Origin: Symbiodinium microadriaticum
Taxonomy: Eukaryota; Sar; Dinophyceae; Suessiales; Symbiodiniaceae
Assembly (NCBI GenBank): GCA_001939145.1
Contig: LSRX01000047.1
Coordinates: 530,784-594,783, forward strand
Length of the DNA: 64,000 nucleotides
Direction of reading: 5' to 3'
Shown here: positions 44,170 through 55,577 of the stretch, in pieces
Position numbering within the stretch: the stretch's first letter is position 1
Layout of the letters: every line of letters starts with the position of its first letter
Program-made: the position numbers and the translations under genes
Notes under the pieces: generated by a model
Seen by the model: only the letters and a program-made list of their open reading frames with translations
Told to the model about the DNA's origin: nothing
Databases searched by the model: none

Positions 44170-44880
44170 GACACGGCCCCAAGCCCCCAAAAGTTTGCAG
44201 GTTTAGGGGTTCGTGGGTTCAGGGTCGGTTTAGGGTTTAAGTTTAGGGCCCAGGGTTTAGGGTTTAGGATTTAAGCTTAGGGTTCAGGATTTAGGGGTTA
44301 GGGTTAAGGACCCTAAACCTCGAACCCCCAAATCCTGCACGGAACCTGCACTCCAAGCCCAGGATCAAGAAAGCTCTGTGGATCTTAGCCGCTGGCTGCC
44401 CCATAGTCCACCAAGAGCTCTTCCTGGCCGCATTCGGCATCCAACCACGCTACCCTAATTACTAAACCCTAACCCCGAACTCCTAAACACCCCCCCCCCC
44501 CCACCCAAGCCATAAGCCCGACGCCCTCAAACATGTCGTCCAAAACCTTACTGTTTTTTTTGTGCGCCGGCTTGTTCCCTAAACCCCTAAACCCTAAATA
44601 CTAAACCCCAAACCCCAAACCCTAAACCCCAAACCCCAAACCTTAATAGCTCCTAGTGTTTAAGCCACGGCCGCGCGTTCTCCGGCTCGATCGCCCCGAA
44701 GGATGACAGGAGCGCCGGAACGCGCTCCAGCGGCGCAAAGCGGAAGCCATGAGAAGGCATGGGAGATGCATGGAGCTCAGTTTAGGGTTTAGGGTTTAGG
44801 GTTTAGGGTTTAGGGGTGAAGATACTCTAAACCTTAAACTCTAAGCCCTAAACCCCTAAACCCATACTCCTAAACTCCAG
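44170..44880. repeat. Alternating telomere-like clusters
   Basis: G-strand about 44200-44310 with TTTAAGTTTAGGG variants, turning to C-strand at 44310; C-strand 44575-44645; G-strand 44780-44816 followed at once by C-strand 44825-44880. A poly-C run lies at about 44489-44502. Confidence 0.88.
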
Positions 44881-45292
44881 AAGCGAGACCCTTCTGAATT
44901 CTCAAATCTCTGAGTCGTCTGGCAACAACAAAACTTGGCTCCAACACCCTGCTGCACTGCTGCGTACATCTTTTCAGCTCGCACTTCAGCACTGAGAAAG
45001 AAAGCTCTGGCACCGTGAAGCTGACTTGAACGCGTATAGCTGAGCGATGTTTCATGACGGCGTCCTGGTATTAGGGTTTAGGGTTTAGGAAGTCCTGGTA
45101 TTTCTCTGACTCTGAACCACGGTTGCAAAAGCTTGCACTCCTTCAGCTCAACTCCTCGGAATAATTAGAGACAATGCTCCCCCGAAATAATGGTCCCTTA
45201 TAGTCTCTATAAAAGTTAGGCCTCAACTCCTAGTGCAATTCAAGCCCAATCTCTACTTGGGGTCCGCTGCCTTGAAGTCAGTTGCCTATTTT
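44881..45292. other. Unique stretch, no recognisable gene
   Basis: A 61-codon minus frame. GGAATAATTAGAGACAATGC near 45158 weakly resembles family H. Confidence 0.5.
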
Positions 45293-45390
45293 GGGGGCCG
45301 CAACTGTTAGAATAGGGCTGTTGGCCCCTTGTAGTATAAGTAGAATACAGAACCCGAAGGAATAATGCGGGTAATTATTTAGGCTCCTAG
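45293..45390 (+). mobile_element. Family H MITE copy 5
   Basis: GGGGGCCGCAACTGTTAGAA then TAGGG at the left; GCGGGTAATTATTTAGGCTC at the right. The interior AGTATAAGTAGAATACAG corresponds to the other H copies. Confidence 0.7.
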
Positions 45391-45430
45391 ATGAATGCAC
45401 CACTGTCCTGGTCACGCTCACTACGCGGAG

Positions 45431-45630
45431 GATCACGGGACTTAGTAAGTAAGGTTATACTCACGTTCAATTGCGGCGAAAAGAATTGTGATTTTTTGTT
45501 GCCCTGTTCGTAGTCCTACCCATAGGCCCCTAAGTAGTTCCTGTTTGTGGCTTATATTTAGAATCCTATAAGGTAACCCCAAAAAAGGAACTACTTAGGG
45601 GCCTATGGGTAGTTTCCAAGTCCCATGACC
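45431..45630 (+). mobile_element. Family R element carrying an inserted A element
   Basis: GATCACGGGACTTAGTAAG at the left and CCAAGTCCCATGACC at the right are inverted (GGTCATGGGACTTGG). They enclose a complete family A MITE at 45517-45611, which seems to have inserted into an older, about 105-bp inverted-repeat element. Confidence 0.6.
45517..45611 (+). mobile_element. Family A MITE copy 1
   Basis: TA CCCATAGGCCCCTAAGTAG then TTCC is perfectly inverted as GGAACTACTTAGGGGCCTAT then GGG TA. The core reads TTTAGAATCCTATAAGGTAA then CCCC. The 95-bp element could fold along nearly its whole length. Confidence 0.92.
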
Positions 45631-45707
45631 CTTTAAGTACTGCTTAGGAAAAAGAGCCCGGACGGGAGAAACCAACCAACCGGAGATCCAAAAAGACCCA
45701 ACTCCCG

Positions 45708-45835
45708 TAAACCCTGAACTCCCTAGACCCTAAACCGTAAACTCGCTAAACCCTGAACACCCTAAACCCTAAACTGCCTAAACCCTAAGCCCTAAGCTCC
45801 CTAAACCCTAAACCCTAAAGCCTAAACTCTGGGCC
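45708..45835 (-). repeat. CCCTAAA telomere-like cluster
   Basis: C-strand units interspersed with CTCCCTAAA and CTGCCTAAA. Confidence 0.88.
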
Positions 45836-46073
45836 CCATGAACCCTTCAGGATTCTTCTCTAGTTAGAAAAGAAGCGCCTGCCTGCCAGAAACGACGATC
45901 GCTAACCGAGCACACGCTCTTCTTGTGGATTGATGTGGGTCGAGAGTGTCTCTTCGTCCACTTATTGTGAAAATGACATTGGCAAGAAACATCTTCAAAC
46001 TATGCTGACACATTGTCATCTTCCTTCTGACCATATGTATATATACACATAAAAATTAAATCAAAAATACCAG

Positions 46074-46203
46074 CGGCATCGTCTTCTCATCATTAGCACC
46101 ATCGACTTCCACATGAGCATCAACGTCGTCGAACATGAGCATCCTCAACACATCACCATCATCTTCTTCTGCACATGCATCGTCGTCATCATCATCTGTC
46201 TGA
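46074..46203. repeat. Degenerate CAT/CGT trinucleotide tract
   Basis: CATCGTC, CATCATTAG, CATCAAC and CATCATCTT units; no long frame is associated. Confidence 0.75.
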
Positions 46204-46792
46204 GAAACATCGTAGGGTCTGGGGGGAATCCTGTACCATAGTAATTCAAGGAACCCTCCCCGAGAACCCCAAACAGTAAACCCTAAACCCTAAATACAAC
46301 CGTAATTATTAGGGCAGCCTTGTTTTTGTTCGCAGTACTCGAGCACTGATTTTACAAAGTCACGCGAGACACCGCCCTTGCTCTCTAAATCACCCTAAAT
46401 CCTCCTTGAAGTGCCTAAACCCCTAAACCCCACAAACCCCGAACAAGAGTGTCTGTAAAAGACTCCAAATCCTGACACTTTCTAAGACTCCCCGCAACTT
46501 CGAAGCTGCCTTGAATAGCAATAAGTCTTTACAAACGAAGGGCTGACTTTATGGAGCTCATGTGCGAGATTTAGTCTTGGTTTGACCTCATACAGACCCT
46601 AAACATCCCAAGACTCGAGTAAACTCTCAGCCGAAACCCCACTGGCCTGCATGGAGCTGCGGGCGCACGTGACATCGGCGGCGGGCGTTGTGGCGCCGCG
46701 GAAAATCAGCTGTGAGCCGGCGCGGACAGTACTGGTTAGGTCTCGGGATGCTGGTTTACTTACCTTTGGCTAGCAGGGAATGGAGGAAAGGT
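46204..46792. other. Unique stretch, no feature recognised
   Basis: Short CCCTAAA patches near 46275 and 46420. No recognisable gene. Confidence 0.5.
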
Positions 46793-46909
46793 AGGGTTTA
46801 GGGTTCAGGGTTTTAGGCTTTATGGGGTTTATAGGGTTTATAGGGCTTATAGCGTTTATAGGGTTTATAGGGTTTATAGGGTTTATAGGGTTTATAGGGT
46901 TTATAGGGN
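46793..46909 (+). repeat. GGGTTTATAG decamer array ending at single-N join
   Basis: TTTAGGG units give way to about nine GGGTTTATAG decamers, ended by an N at 46909. After the join, AACCCTATAAACCCT units (46965-46980) show the opposite strand. Confidence 0.9.
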
Positions 46910-47367
46910 TCCTTGTTGACACCAAGGGGTTTAAACCCGTACATCCTTGTAACACCTACCTTATAAACCCTATAAACCCTGCAAGCATGTAATCCTGTTT
47001 AATTAACTTAGTAGAGGTTTCTGATGTGGGGGTTGCAGGGTCTAGGGCACGGGGTCTAAGGTTTGCAGGTTTCTCGCGTCTTTGGGTTTAAGGACTCAGG
47101 ATTTGTCAGAAATTGAGAAGCCTAGGGTTTTGGGGCTTAGGATTTAGGGCATTTAGGCTTACCTAGAAAGCCAGTTTACCATAAATTGGGGTAACTGTTG
47201 CCCCTTATTCCTTTAACGTTGTATAAATTTATGGGCAACTTGGTTTTCCAGGTAGGGCTTAAGACACGATTGGAGGTGCCAGGAATGCTTTGGAGCTTTT
47301 GTTCGTGACGCAAAAGAGGCAACTACGCAGTCTACAGCACAGCAACTGTCTTGTCTGAAGTAAACCC

Positions 47368-47450
47368 TACTTGGACCCCCAAAAGTAGGTAGAATAATGG
47401 CCCAGCACCTATGAAAGGCCATTATTCTACATACTCTTGGGGTCCAGGTA
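47368..47450 (+). mobile_element. Family C MITE copy 2
   Basis: TA CTTGGACCCCCAAAAGTAG then GTAGAATAATGGCC pairs with GGCCATTATTCTACATACTC then TTGGGGTCCAGG TA. The inverted arms are about 36 bp each with a loop of about 12 bp. Confidence 0.92.
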
Positions 47451-47547
47451 GACCCTAAACCACTGAACCCTAAATCCACAATCGGCTCATGAGGCTGTAT
47501 ACCCCAAATCTGCCCAAACGGCGGCTAAACTGTTCAAGCACTGGCAG

Positions 47548-47610
47548 AAATAGGGGACCCTAATATAGTACCCTAAATAGTAGGATCCTCATTCTAAGGA
47601 CCCCAAAGTA
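47548..47610 (+). mobile_element. Family E MITE copy 3, right end missing
   Basis: AAATAGGGGACCCTAATATA then GTACCCTAAATAGTAGGATC matches copies 1 and 2 up to GGACCCCAAA, then stops at AGTAGTATG. Confidence 0.8.
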
Positions 47611-48180
47611 GTATGAAGGCAAAGGAGTCTCCGAGGCGCGCAGCTCAGAAGGAAGCTGCGCCGCCGTGCCTGTCCCGAACCTCGTAGGGCAAGCTGCTAT
47701 ACCGGCAACATCCATGAACCCCAAACTTTTCCGATCGCAACTTATCGCACGAACACTGACTTCGGACAGCCTACATACACCTCTGAATGACCCAGCCCTC
47801 GTAGCATCTTTCGCGGAAAAAAACAAGCTCCAAGCCCTAAGCAGCCCTAAGCCACTACTCCTAAACCTACACCCCTAAACCCTACCCAAACCCTAGCCGT
47901 TGTACCCTAGAACCCTTAGCCACTGCCCGAAACTGTCAACCCAGAGCCTGACATCCTTGACCCTAACGCCCAAAAAACCACAAAACCCACAAAAACCCTA
48001 AAGCCAAAGCCCTTGGGCCAAAAGAAACCCAGGTCCTGGAGATTGCCATAGTCGTCCTTGGCCTCGGCCAAACCGAACCCTTGTCCGGCCCGGTCCCTAC
48101 TTGGAGCTTTAAATCCTGCATTGCCCGCTCCGTTCTGAGGGTCTTGTGCCCAGTTCTGTGACATTTAGGCGTTTAGAGAC
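47611..48180. other. Repeat-poor stretch, no recognisable gene
   Basis: Opposed frames of 70-88 codons (47560-47878), one of which reads back through the E element, and an 82-codon minus frame (47916-48164) translating CCCTAAA-like units. Confidence 0.5.
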
Positions 48181-48235
48181 AAGAGTTTAGGGGATCAGGG
48201 GACTTATGGTTTAGGGTTTAGGGTTTAGGGTGATG
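48181..48235 (+). repeat. Short TTTAGGG cluster
   Basis: Five G-strand units. Confidence 0.85.
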
Positions 48236-48593
48236 AATAGTTAATCGGGGTTTTCAGTGTTTCTAACTACTGCTATCTGACATACAAAACCCGACTCACT
48301 AAGTTTCCGAATCCTGTATAACTTCAGTGAGCCGCTCATCCGTAGCCCTGAGACCACCCGAACAATTGGAGTTAAGCCTTGTGTGTTGTGGCTACAGGGT
48401 CCCAGTATGATGGTGATACACTGGACGGCTCAGTGCCTGAAAGCGAACTAGCTTCCTGAACGCCTTGACCCATAGAGCTGTACAGTATATACATAGGTTT
48501 AGCTTGAGACTCATACCAAGTCCAAATGTCGGCCAGCCTAGACATTCAGAACTGAACAACCCTTGCTGCCAAAGCATGACTCTGGAGTGAACT

Positions 48594-48735
48594 CTAAACC
48601 CCAACCCCTAAACCCCTAAACCCTGAAACCTGAACCCTAAAACCCTAAAACCCTAAACCCTAAACCCCTAAACCCTAAAACGCTAAAAAACCCTAAACCC
48701 TAAACCCCTAAACCCCATAAAACCCTAAACCCTAC
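48594..48735 (-). repeat. CCCTAAA telomere-like cluster
   Basis: About 19 C-strand units of 7-9 bp. Confidence 0.92.
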
Positions 48736-48837
48736 ACTTCCCTTTTGGGCGATGTGCATTTTACGATTCGGCTTCCGGGACCAGACCTGGCCTTCAAGAC
48801 TACGTAGTGTTTCTGGGCTTCGGACCATACCTGGACC

Positions 48838-48909
48838 CCAAGAGTACGTAGAATAATGGCCTTTTATGGTGTTGGGCCATTATTCTACCTACTTTTGGGC
48901 GTCCAGGTA
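48838..48909 (+). mobile_element. Family C MITE copy 3
   Basis: TA CCTGGACCCCAAGAGTACG then TAGAATAATGGCC is inverted as GGCCATTATTCTACCTACTT then TTGGGCGTCCAGG TA. Length 72 bp. Confidence 0.9.
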
Positions 48910-49272
48910 GCAACTAACGTGAATTTCGGGGTGTAGTGGGCTTATAAATGTAAGAGCCTTATAGGCGAGGTTCGACTTTGGGACTCAGAACGTCAAAGTT
49001 TAGGAGCCCAGAGATGCGACGTAGAGGTCGGAAGAGTTGATAAATATGCCATATATCCTTTTTTTTTGGGTCCCTGTCTAGCTGTTCTCTATCCTATCCC
49101 CCAAGATTTGACTGAAATTGCAAAAGAGGCTGGCTGCTTCAGGAGCTTCGGGAGTTTTTCGCTTTCTTTGGTTGGGGTGGGATCGGAAGGCTCTTTGCCC
49201 CGAGAAAAGCAACGAAGCTGTCGCTGCTTGTTCCTTTGCTTGAGGCTTCGGCGCTTCAATGAGGGCAAAGGT
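48910..49272. other. Unique stretch, no recognisable gene
   Basis: A 70-codon plus frame (49066-49278) is unrecognised. Confidence 0.5.
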
Positions 49273-49712
49273 GTTTAGGGCTTTTAGTAGGGTTTAGGGT
49301 TTAGGGTTTTTAGGAGGGTTTAGGGCTTTTAGGGTTTAGGGTTTAGGGTTTAGTTTAGGGTTTAGGGCTCAACCCTAAACAGTTCTAGGGTTTGTTGTTC
49401 CTCTGGCCTCTTCCTAGCTATGGAGCCCTGCAGCAGTGGCCTCTCGCAGAAGCCTTCATGAGCCTTTGATAGAAGCCCTAAACACCAAACCCTAAAGGGA
49501 CACTGAACCCTAAGCTTAAGCGCTAAACAGACCCTCAACCCTAAACCCTAAACGAAACCCTCAACTAGCCCCAAGGCCTACACTTAAAACCGAATTTGAC
49601 CCTAAAGCCTAAACCCTTCCAGGCAGATACCGAATCCCTAAACCCTAATTTCCTACATTTCCAAGTCTGAAACCCTAAACCCTAACCCTAAACCCTAAAC
49701 CCTAAATCCCTA
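49273..49712. repeat. Opposed telomere-like clusters
   Basis: G-strand 49273-49372, turning directly to CAACCCTAAAC at 49370; C-strand 49480-49712 is sparse, with CCTACATTTCCAAGTCT-like phrases repeated (49652 and 49707). Confidence 0.88.
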
Positions 49713-49814
49713 GGTTTTCAAGTCTGGGGATGCCTCCGGATGAGAGCTCGAGGAGCCTCCGTAGCCGCAGTTCCTGGGGCATTTTTGTTTTGCGGGGGGT
49801 CTGGGGTTAAGGGT

Positions 49815-49985
49815 GTTTTCGGGTTTTCGGGTTTAGGGTTGGGTTTAGGGTTTTATCAGGGTTTAGGTTTTAAGGGGTTTAGGGTTTCGGGTTTAGGGGG
49901 TTTAGGGGGTTTGGGGTTTGGGGTTTCGGTTTTAAGGGGTTTAGGGTTCGGGTTTAGGGGGTTTAGGGGGTTTCGGGTTTAGGAT
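49815..49985 (+). repeat. TTTAGGG cluster with 62-bp tandem duplication
   Basis: A composite beginning TAAGGGGTTTAGGGTTTCGG at 49871 recurs at 49933 (period 62) with small differences. Units include GGGGGTTTA and GGGTTTC. Confidence 0.88.
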
Positions 49986-50097
49986 TCAGCATCGGTCTTG
50001 GCCCCAAGGCTGCAGCCGCAAAAGGCGTATAAAAGCTTATATAATGTGGCTTGAGGGGTCCGAAAGCCCAAGAATAGTCCTGAGTCCTTATACTCAC

Positions 50098-50128
50098 AGG
50101 ATCCTAAGTACCTATATATAGTAGGATC
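50098..50128 (+). other. Small hairpin
   Basis: AGGATCCTA and TAGTAGGATCTA flank GTACCTATATA. It resembles the GGATCC-centred cores of several MITE families. Confidence 0.4.
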
Positions 50129-50129
50129 T

Positions 50130-51220
50130 AGGGCTTCTATATTACGACTGTATCCCCCACAACAGTACCTGGGTGAGAGACTTGGTTTCAGAGTTGTTAG
50201 GACTGAAAAAGCACAGAAACATATTGTACATAGAAAGCATTGAAACCTATGCCGCCAAGCTCTTCGAGCAACACCGCTTCGGACGTTGTGGCTGAAAAAG
50301 AGTTCAATCTAGGATCGTCGAGGTTGGACTTTCGGATTTGAGGTCCCGGGTTTCGGGTCCTAGAGCCTCCAACGAAACTCAAGGCTAGGGGATGTCGGAC
50401 CTTCGGGCCTGCAGTTGTTTGTTGGTTGAGTTTCAAAAGCCTTACCTGAGGTCAAGAATCCGGAAAAAATAGGTACTCTGGGCTGTCATCCCGATGCTAG
50501 GATGTAGGGTTTGGGGCTCAACTTGGGTTAACTTTAGGGTGTCTGGTCGAGGGTTTTATTGGGGGGGCTACAGGTAGGGCGGCTTAGCCATCCGAGCATC
50601 TTATTGGCATTCGCCACCGCGGGCGAGTTTGCATAGCCGAGCTTCCTCCGTGGCTTACGGAAGTGGCTCTTGCTGTTGTACAAGCGTTGTCTGGGTCTGC
50701 ATGCATTTCGAAAACAGTCGTGTGGAGATTGTTTCGGATCATTCATTGTCTTCATCACGATTCATGCACTTTGCTCACTAGTTTTGTGGCTCAGGCGCAG
50801 GGTAGGGGAGTCTATGATAGTGGCTTTCAGTAGGGCCTGGGGCTTATTAGGCCATACCTGTAACTCTATTCAGGAACCCTAAGAAATCGTATATGCTGCT
50901 ACTACCCGGAACCCTACAGCTTTATACCCCTAACACCCAACTATTCAGATCCCGAAATCAGGAACCCTAAACCTAAACCCTAAAGCCCTAAACCCCAAAT
51001 TAGGACTTTGGCGTCCTCAGCCGTTTTGCAGGGGACTATTGGAGCTCAGGCGCTTCGGGATCATTCCTAGGCCCTTAAGCTGCAGTTGTTCTTCTTGGCG
51101 CTTGTTTTTTTTGTTTTTTCGCTGTTTGGTGTTGAGGGTTTGGGGTCTACGCTTCAGGATGCAGGGTGTTTAGGACAAACCTTAACTTGGAGTTGGTTCT
51201 CCAACAAAGAACTGCCATCC
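50130..51220. other. Repeat-poor 1.1 kb, no recognisable gene
   Basis: Frames of 70-79 codons on both strands (50197-50436, 50534-50758, 50670-50882). None is recognised. Confidence 0.5.
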
Positions 51221-51224
51221 AGGG

Positions 51225-51412
51225 TCTGGCTTCTGCAACTATACTATACTTAAGCTTACTTACTATAACCCCCAATTGCACTACTTGTACCCATATAGGC
51301 CCCTAAGTAGTTCCTTTTTATGGCTTATATTTAGGAATCCTAGAAAGTAATCCCAAAAAGGAACTACTTAGGGGCCCATGGGTAACCATACTTACTAAGT
51401 CCCATGATCCTT
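51225..51412 (-). mobile_element. Probable family R element split by an A element
   Basis: TACTTACTAAGTCCCATGAT then CC at the right is the inverse of the R left end. On the other side of the A insertion, ACTTACTATAACCCCCAATT resembles the inner R sequence of 45450-45476 in reverse. Confidence 0.45.
51288..51384 (+). mobile_element. Family A MITE copy 2
   Basis: TA CCCATATAGGCCCCTAAG then TAGTTCC is inverted as GGAACTACTTAGGGGCCCAT then GGG TA. The core TTTAGGAATCCTAGAAAGTA then ATCCC is as in other A copies. Length 97 bp. Confidence 0.92.
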
Positions 51413-51568
51413 CAACTAGAGCCTCCCAGGCGCCCCATTTCCTCAAGCTCGGGAACATGTACAGGTAACTATCAAGGCCCCTATACTACGCACCAAAGCC
51501 GGAAACGCCAGCATCCGGTTTTTGGTTCAGGGTTGTCGGGCCACATGATTGTTTTTTGCAGGGTCCTG

Positions 51569-51703
51569 CTTCCAAGATCCCTTACCTAGGACTATACCTT
51601 AAATGGTCGTAGGATCCTTATTGCAAGCTAGACCCTGGACCCTAAACCCTAAGATATCCTGGGATCCCTTGAGGCATATTCCTCAATCAAGGGATATTGG
51701 AAG
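51569..51703 (+). mobile_element. Family S inverted-repeat element
   Basis: CTTCCAAGATCCCTTA at the left pairs with CAAGGGATATTGGAAG at the right (14 of 16). An inner inverted pair ATCCCTTGA/TCAATCAAGGGAT and a CCCTAAACCCTAA stretch lie inside. Related arms occur at 13640-13670 and possibly 9445-9475. Confidence 0.6.
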
Positions 51704-51709
51704 GTCTGG

Positions 51710-52317
51710 GGAGCTTAGGGACCTTCAGAATTTCAAATCATAGGGTTTCTAAGGGTATTCCCTATGCGCTGCCTTCCGGCCCCGCCGCGGGCGCTGGCAT
51801 CCTGGCTACGAGAAGATTCAGGGCTTCCAGAGCTTTCGAAGGCTTTAGGGTTTCTGGCTGGGTTTTGGGGGGCTTAGGATCGGGGTTTGTGAGGTTTCCA
51901 AGGGCGTTGGCTTAGTTTTTTGCAGTGGGTTTAGGATGGTTTAGCGGTCTGGTGTTTCTTCACCCTAAACCGTCCTTCTTATCCGAGGAATGTACTGCTA
52001 AGTTTCCAAGGTCCTCATTGATAACGGTGTATTATGGGCTTAGAGCTTATAGGCTAAATTTGTAAGATTTAGGGTTTAGGATAATGGTGTGAAGACCGAA
52101 CCGCTACATGGCGTATTGTTTGTGTGGGCTCCCATCCGAAAGATGCCCCTCCTGATGGCTCCCCTAAGGGGCCGCATATCCGAGTAGTCTAAGCTTCATG
52201 AGCCTCTCTGATCGAATCAAAGTAACAAGCAAGGTCCTCAGCACCCCAACCCTCCAACCCCGAGACCCCTCCCGAACCCTTTTACCAAGACCCCCCCTCC
52301 CGTCTTCAGAGGTTTGT
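51710..52317. other. Unique stretch, no recognisable gene
   Basis: A 72-codon plus frame (51697-51915) overlaps the S element and TTTAGGG-like units. Confidence 0.5.
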
Positions 52318-52600
52318 TAAACCCCAAACCCTCAACCCTATAAACCCCAAACCCTCAACCCTATAAGCCCCAAAACCCTAAACCCTATAAACCCCCAACC
52401 CTAAACCCCATAAGCCCCAAAACCCTAAACCAGATAAACTATAAACCCCCAACCCTAAACCCCATAAGCCCCAAAACCCTAAACCCTATAAGCCCCAAAA
52501 CCCTAAACCCCATAAGCCCCAAAACCCCAAACCCCATAAGCCCCAAAACCCTAAACCCTATAAACCCTAAACCCTATAAGCCCCAAAACCCTCAACCCAA
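52318..52600 (-). repeat. CCCTAAA cluster with 24-bp higher-order repeat
   Basis: The composite CCATAAGCCCCAAAACCCTA then AACC repeats about every 24 bp through the second half; the first half uses CCCTATAAACCCC. It is one of the longest telomere-derived blocks here. Confidence 0.92.
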
Positions 52601-54233
52601 ACGCCCAACCCCGAAGGCGCCACTGGGCCGATCCAAATGAAGTCGGCGCCACGCCATCTCCTTTGGCGCCCTTCACGATGCGGAGCCCGACGATGGACGG
52701 GGCATCAGGCTGACACATCGCGTCTTTCGAGGTTTTGGAGGTTTTGGGCTCCGAGCTTTAAGACCTGAACCCTAAGTCCTCGGATGCCTGATCTCGGCGT
52801 GGGGCAGGTTCCATATAAGGGTTGATGGCCTAGGGTTTAGGGGTAGGGGGTTTGACGGAGAGTTTAAGCCGTCCGTGAATCTGGTTGCTACTTGTATCAA
52901 ATGCGGGGACCAAAGTCTTCCCAACAAATCCAAGACGAGGGTCAGAACAGAACATGTGAAGCTTGGGGGCTTTGCCTTACTGTGTTTTACATGTACATGC
53001 GGCTTGAGATTGTTTTAGAGCTTCAGGGCCTAAGCTTAGGGTGTAGGGTCCAGGGCATGAAGTTGGGGATTTGGGCTTTGGGCTTCAGGTTTCCCTCCAC
53101 TACCAGCGATCCCATGTGGCGAAGAGAAGACAGCTTTACACACGATGCTAGAACCCGCAGAGGAAACAGGAATCTTGGACAAGAACCCCTAAAGCCTAAA
53201 CCCTGAACCCTAAACCCTAAACAAAGCGAGTCTGGGGTCCGGATCTTGCTTTCTAATTTCTATCGGCCACCTTCTACTTCAATGTCGAAAGCCCTTTGTC
53301 CCCACCATGAACACCCGAAACCCTAAACCCTCAACCCCTAATCCCTAAAGGCCCTATTACCGAAAGGCCCTAAAGCCCTGACCAGGCGACAAAAGGCTTC
53401 CATACCCAGGACCCTCCAAGTACCCTCAAGTAGGGGTTTTTTGGTCGGGAATTAGGGATTTAGGGTAGATGGAGGGTCTAGGACATCAGCGTTCCTTCAG
53501 TAGACCCTGTCGACGCTCCCACCGGTAGGGACAAGGATACACTCAAAGCGTCGGAGATTGGTGAACACTTTTTGCTGTAGAACCCTTAGACTAAACGCTT
53601 CATCCCATGCCTGTAGTCCTGTAAAGAAAAATGCAGAGGCCCTTCTACTACCCCTCTACGACGTCACGAGCAATGCAGGCAAATGCTCAAGACCCGGGAT
53701 AACAATCGCAATATCGTAAAGTTGGATACCATACAATCTAAACCCTCAATTCGAAACCCTAAGCCCAAACCCGAACCACTACGAGCAGGGACCCGGCCCT
53801 GGTGCAGTCAGAAGCTTTCAGCACCATGCCACTTACCCCGGCCTCTTTCTTCGCGAGCTCCTCGATGACGCGGCTGAGTACCTGCTTCTCGAACCCATGA
53901 AAGCCCGGTTTAGGGTTATAGGGAGGTTTGGAGTTTAGGGTTTGGGGAAGTTTAGGGTTCTTCAGGTTTGAGGGTAGCCCGCAAGCGGCCCCTGTTTTTT
54001 TTGGTTGGGGGGTTCAAACTATTGAGCTCCTTTCTGGGGTCTGGCTTTTGATGGTCGCTTCGACGGCACGGCCCTTCTAGAGCCTCCTTTCGGGGGCTTT
54101 CGGGTTTGGGGGCGATCATCATTTTTTGTGGAGAGGGGGGGAGGGGAGTAGGCTTACGGGGGCTCTTAGTACAGGTCTTCACGATTCCATGTTTCCAATC
54201 CAAGACCAACGAGCCCCAAGACCCCCTACAGCC
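52601..54233. other. Repeat-poor 1.6 kb, no recognisable gene
   Basis: Frames of 61-104 codons (52892-53206 plus, 53683-53868 plus, 53952-54209 minus). Short CCCTAAA clusters at about 53170-53225 and 53310-53350, and G-strand at 53907-53970. No domain is recognised. Confidence 0.5.
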
Positions 54234-54308
54234 TACCTAGAGTCTCCATTGTAGTTCCTTTCTTTGGTTTAACCAATTATACATTAAGGATCCTAAAAGG
54301 TAACCGCA
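54234..54308 (+). mobile_element. Family B MITE copy 3, right half missing
   Basis: TA CCTAGAGTCTCCATTGTAG then TTCCTTTCTTTGGTTTAACC, continuing to AAGGATCCTAAAAGGTAACC, then it breaks off. The right terminal repeat is absent. Confidence 0.85.
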
Positions 54309-55030
54309 ACAGCCAAATGCATCGTCCCAGCTACGTTCCTCAATACCAGCTCTGGGGCTCACTGCATTTGGCTCCATCGCGGGCTTCATAGAAGTTAAGT
54401 TGAAGGCTGGCGTGAAATTTAGGGTAATCAGGTTGGCGGATTGAGGGTTCAGATACCCGGAGCAGTTGACCAACACCCTAATTACTTGGAGACGCAAAGG
54501 TGAAGCCTCTTTGTAATAGGGACACCAAAACACCGTCAGGGGAGCCTGAAATATGGCCATGCAGCAATGCATGTAGGGTTTTCTTTTTTACCCATGAACC
54601 TCTCTGTAAGAGTCTCTTGAGTGGGTCGTCTGGGGTACTGAAGGACATGCAACAAGGACATTCGGGTTTAGGTTGCAGGACGTGAGCCCCTGCAGCTGAG
54701 TTTTCGAGCAAGGGGTCTATATGTCCCTCTCAGGCGACGACCCAGCCAACCGTGGCATCCTTCTCTGCCTCACACACATGACTACCCTAAGTTCGCATGC
54801 GGAGGCCCCCCCCCGGCAACTCTTCCAAAAGCCTGTAGCGGCAATTCGACCTCGAAAGTCTTCAGTTCAGGCCAAGCTACCCAAGTTTGCGTGGCTTGCG
54901 GTTTGCTATGGCCCTCTTCGTTGAGGTTTCTTGGGAGGTAGGGTGCCGAAGACGGCCTTTTCCAAGCCAATTCCGCCCGGTTAGATTTCATGCGTAAGCT
55001 CGGGGCTCAGGATCTGGATGCGCGGCGTTC
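54309..55030. other. Repeat-poor stretch, no recognisable gene
   Basis: Opposed frames: 111 codons minus (54237-54572, part of it inside the B element), 77 codons minus (54478-54711), 67 codons plus (54721-54924). None is recognised. Confidence 0.5.
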
Positions 55031-55062
55031 ACGGGTTGGGAGGGGAGGGGAGGGGGGTGGGA
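55031..55062 (+). other. Potential G-quadruplex tract
   Basis: GGGTTGGGAGGGGAGGGGAG then GGGGGTGGG has at least five runs of three or more G with loops of 1-2 bases. Confidence 0.75.
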
Positions 55063-55164
55063 GCGTGAGCGGCTGCACGGTCACTGCGCTTGGACCGTGG
55101 AGTGTGAGCCGTGAACCAACGATGTCGCAAGCTCAACACAGAGTACCACCCAAATCCGAATCCA

Positions 55165-55400
55165 ATAATATCATACCTTATCATACCTTATCATATCATA
55201 TCATATCACATATCATATCATATCATATCACATATCATATCATATCATATCATATCATATCATATCATATCATATCATATCATATCATATCATATCATAC
55301 TATATCATACCATACCATACCACATCATATCATATCACATCGTACCAAATAATATCATGTCCTGTCATATCATACCATCTTATATTGTATCATGGCATAG
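55165..55400. repeat. (TATCA)n pentanucleotide microsatellite
   Basis: About 40 TATCA-type pentamers, with TACCA and CATCG variants at the right. Period 5 keeps several frames open (98-120 codons), giving spurious H/I/S/Y proteins. Confidence 0.95.
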
Positions 55401-55577
55401 TCGTATAGCACAGCATACCCCCACACCCACACACACACACACACAAAAAGGGCAAATGTAACGGCCGCCAGAATGTGCAACGAAAGCATCTAACGATTGC
55501 ACGTTCGCTCCTACCAGAGACTTGCGGATTTACAGGTTCAGAGTCTGAGGTGTTCCAGTTCACAAGATTGCGGTTCA
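55296..55577 (+). repeat. 282-bp duplicated block, copy 1
   Basis: Identical, as far as read, to 55752-56033. It starts in the pentamer array, includes a (CA)n run and ends CAAGATTGCGGTTCA. The following 138 bp (55578-55715) differ from what follows copy 2. Confidence 0.93.

Noticed and set aside
54990..55461. Frames of 116-120 codons with HIISY-like repeats
   Set aside because: Translation of the (TATCA)n microsatellite in successive frames.
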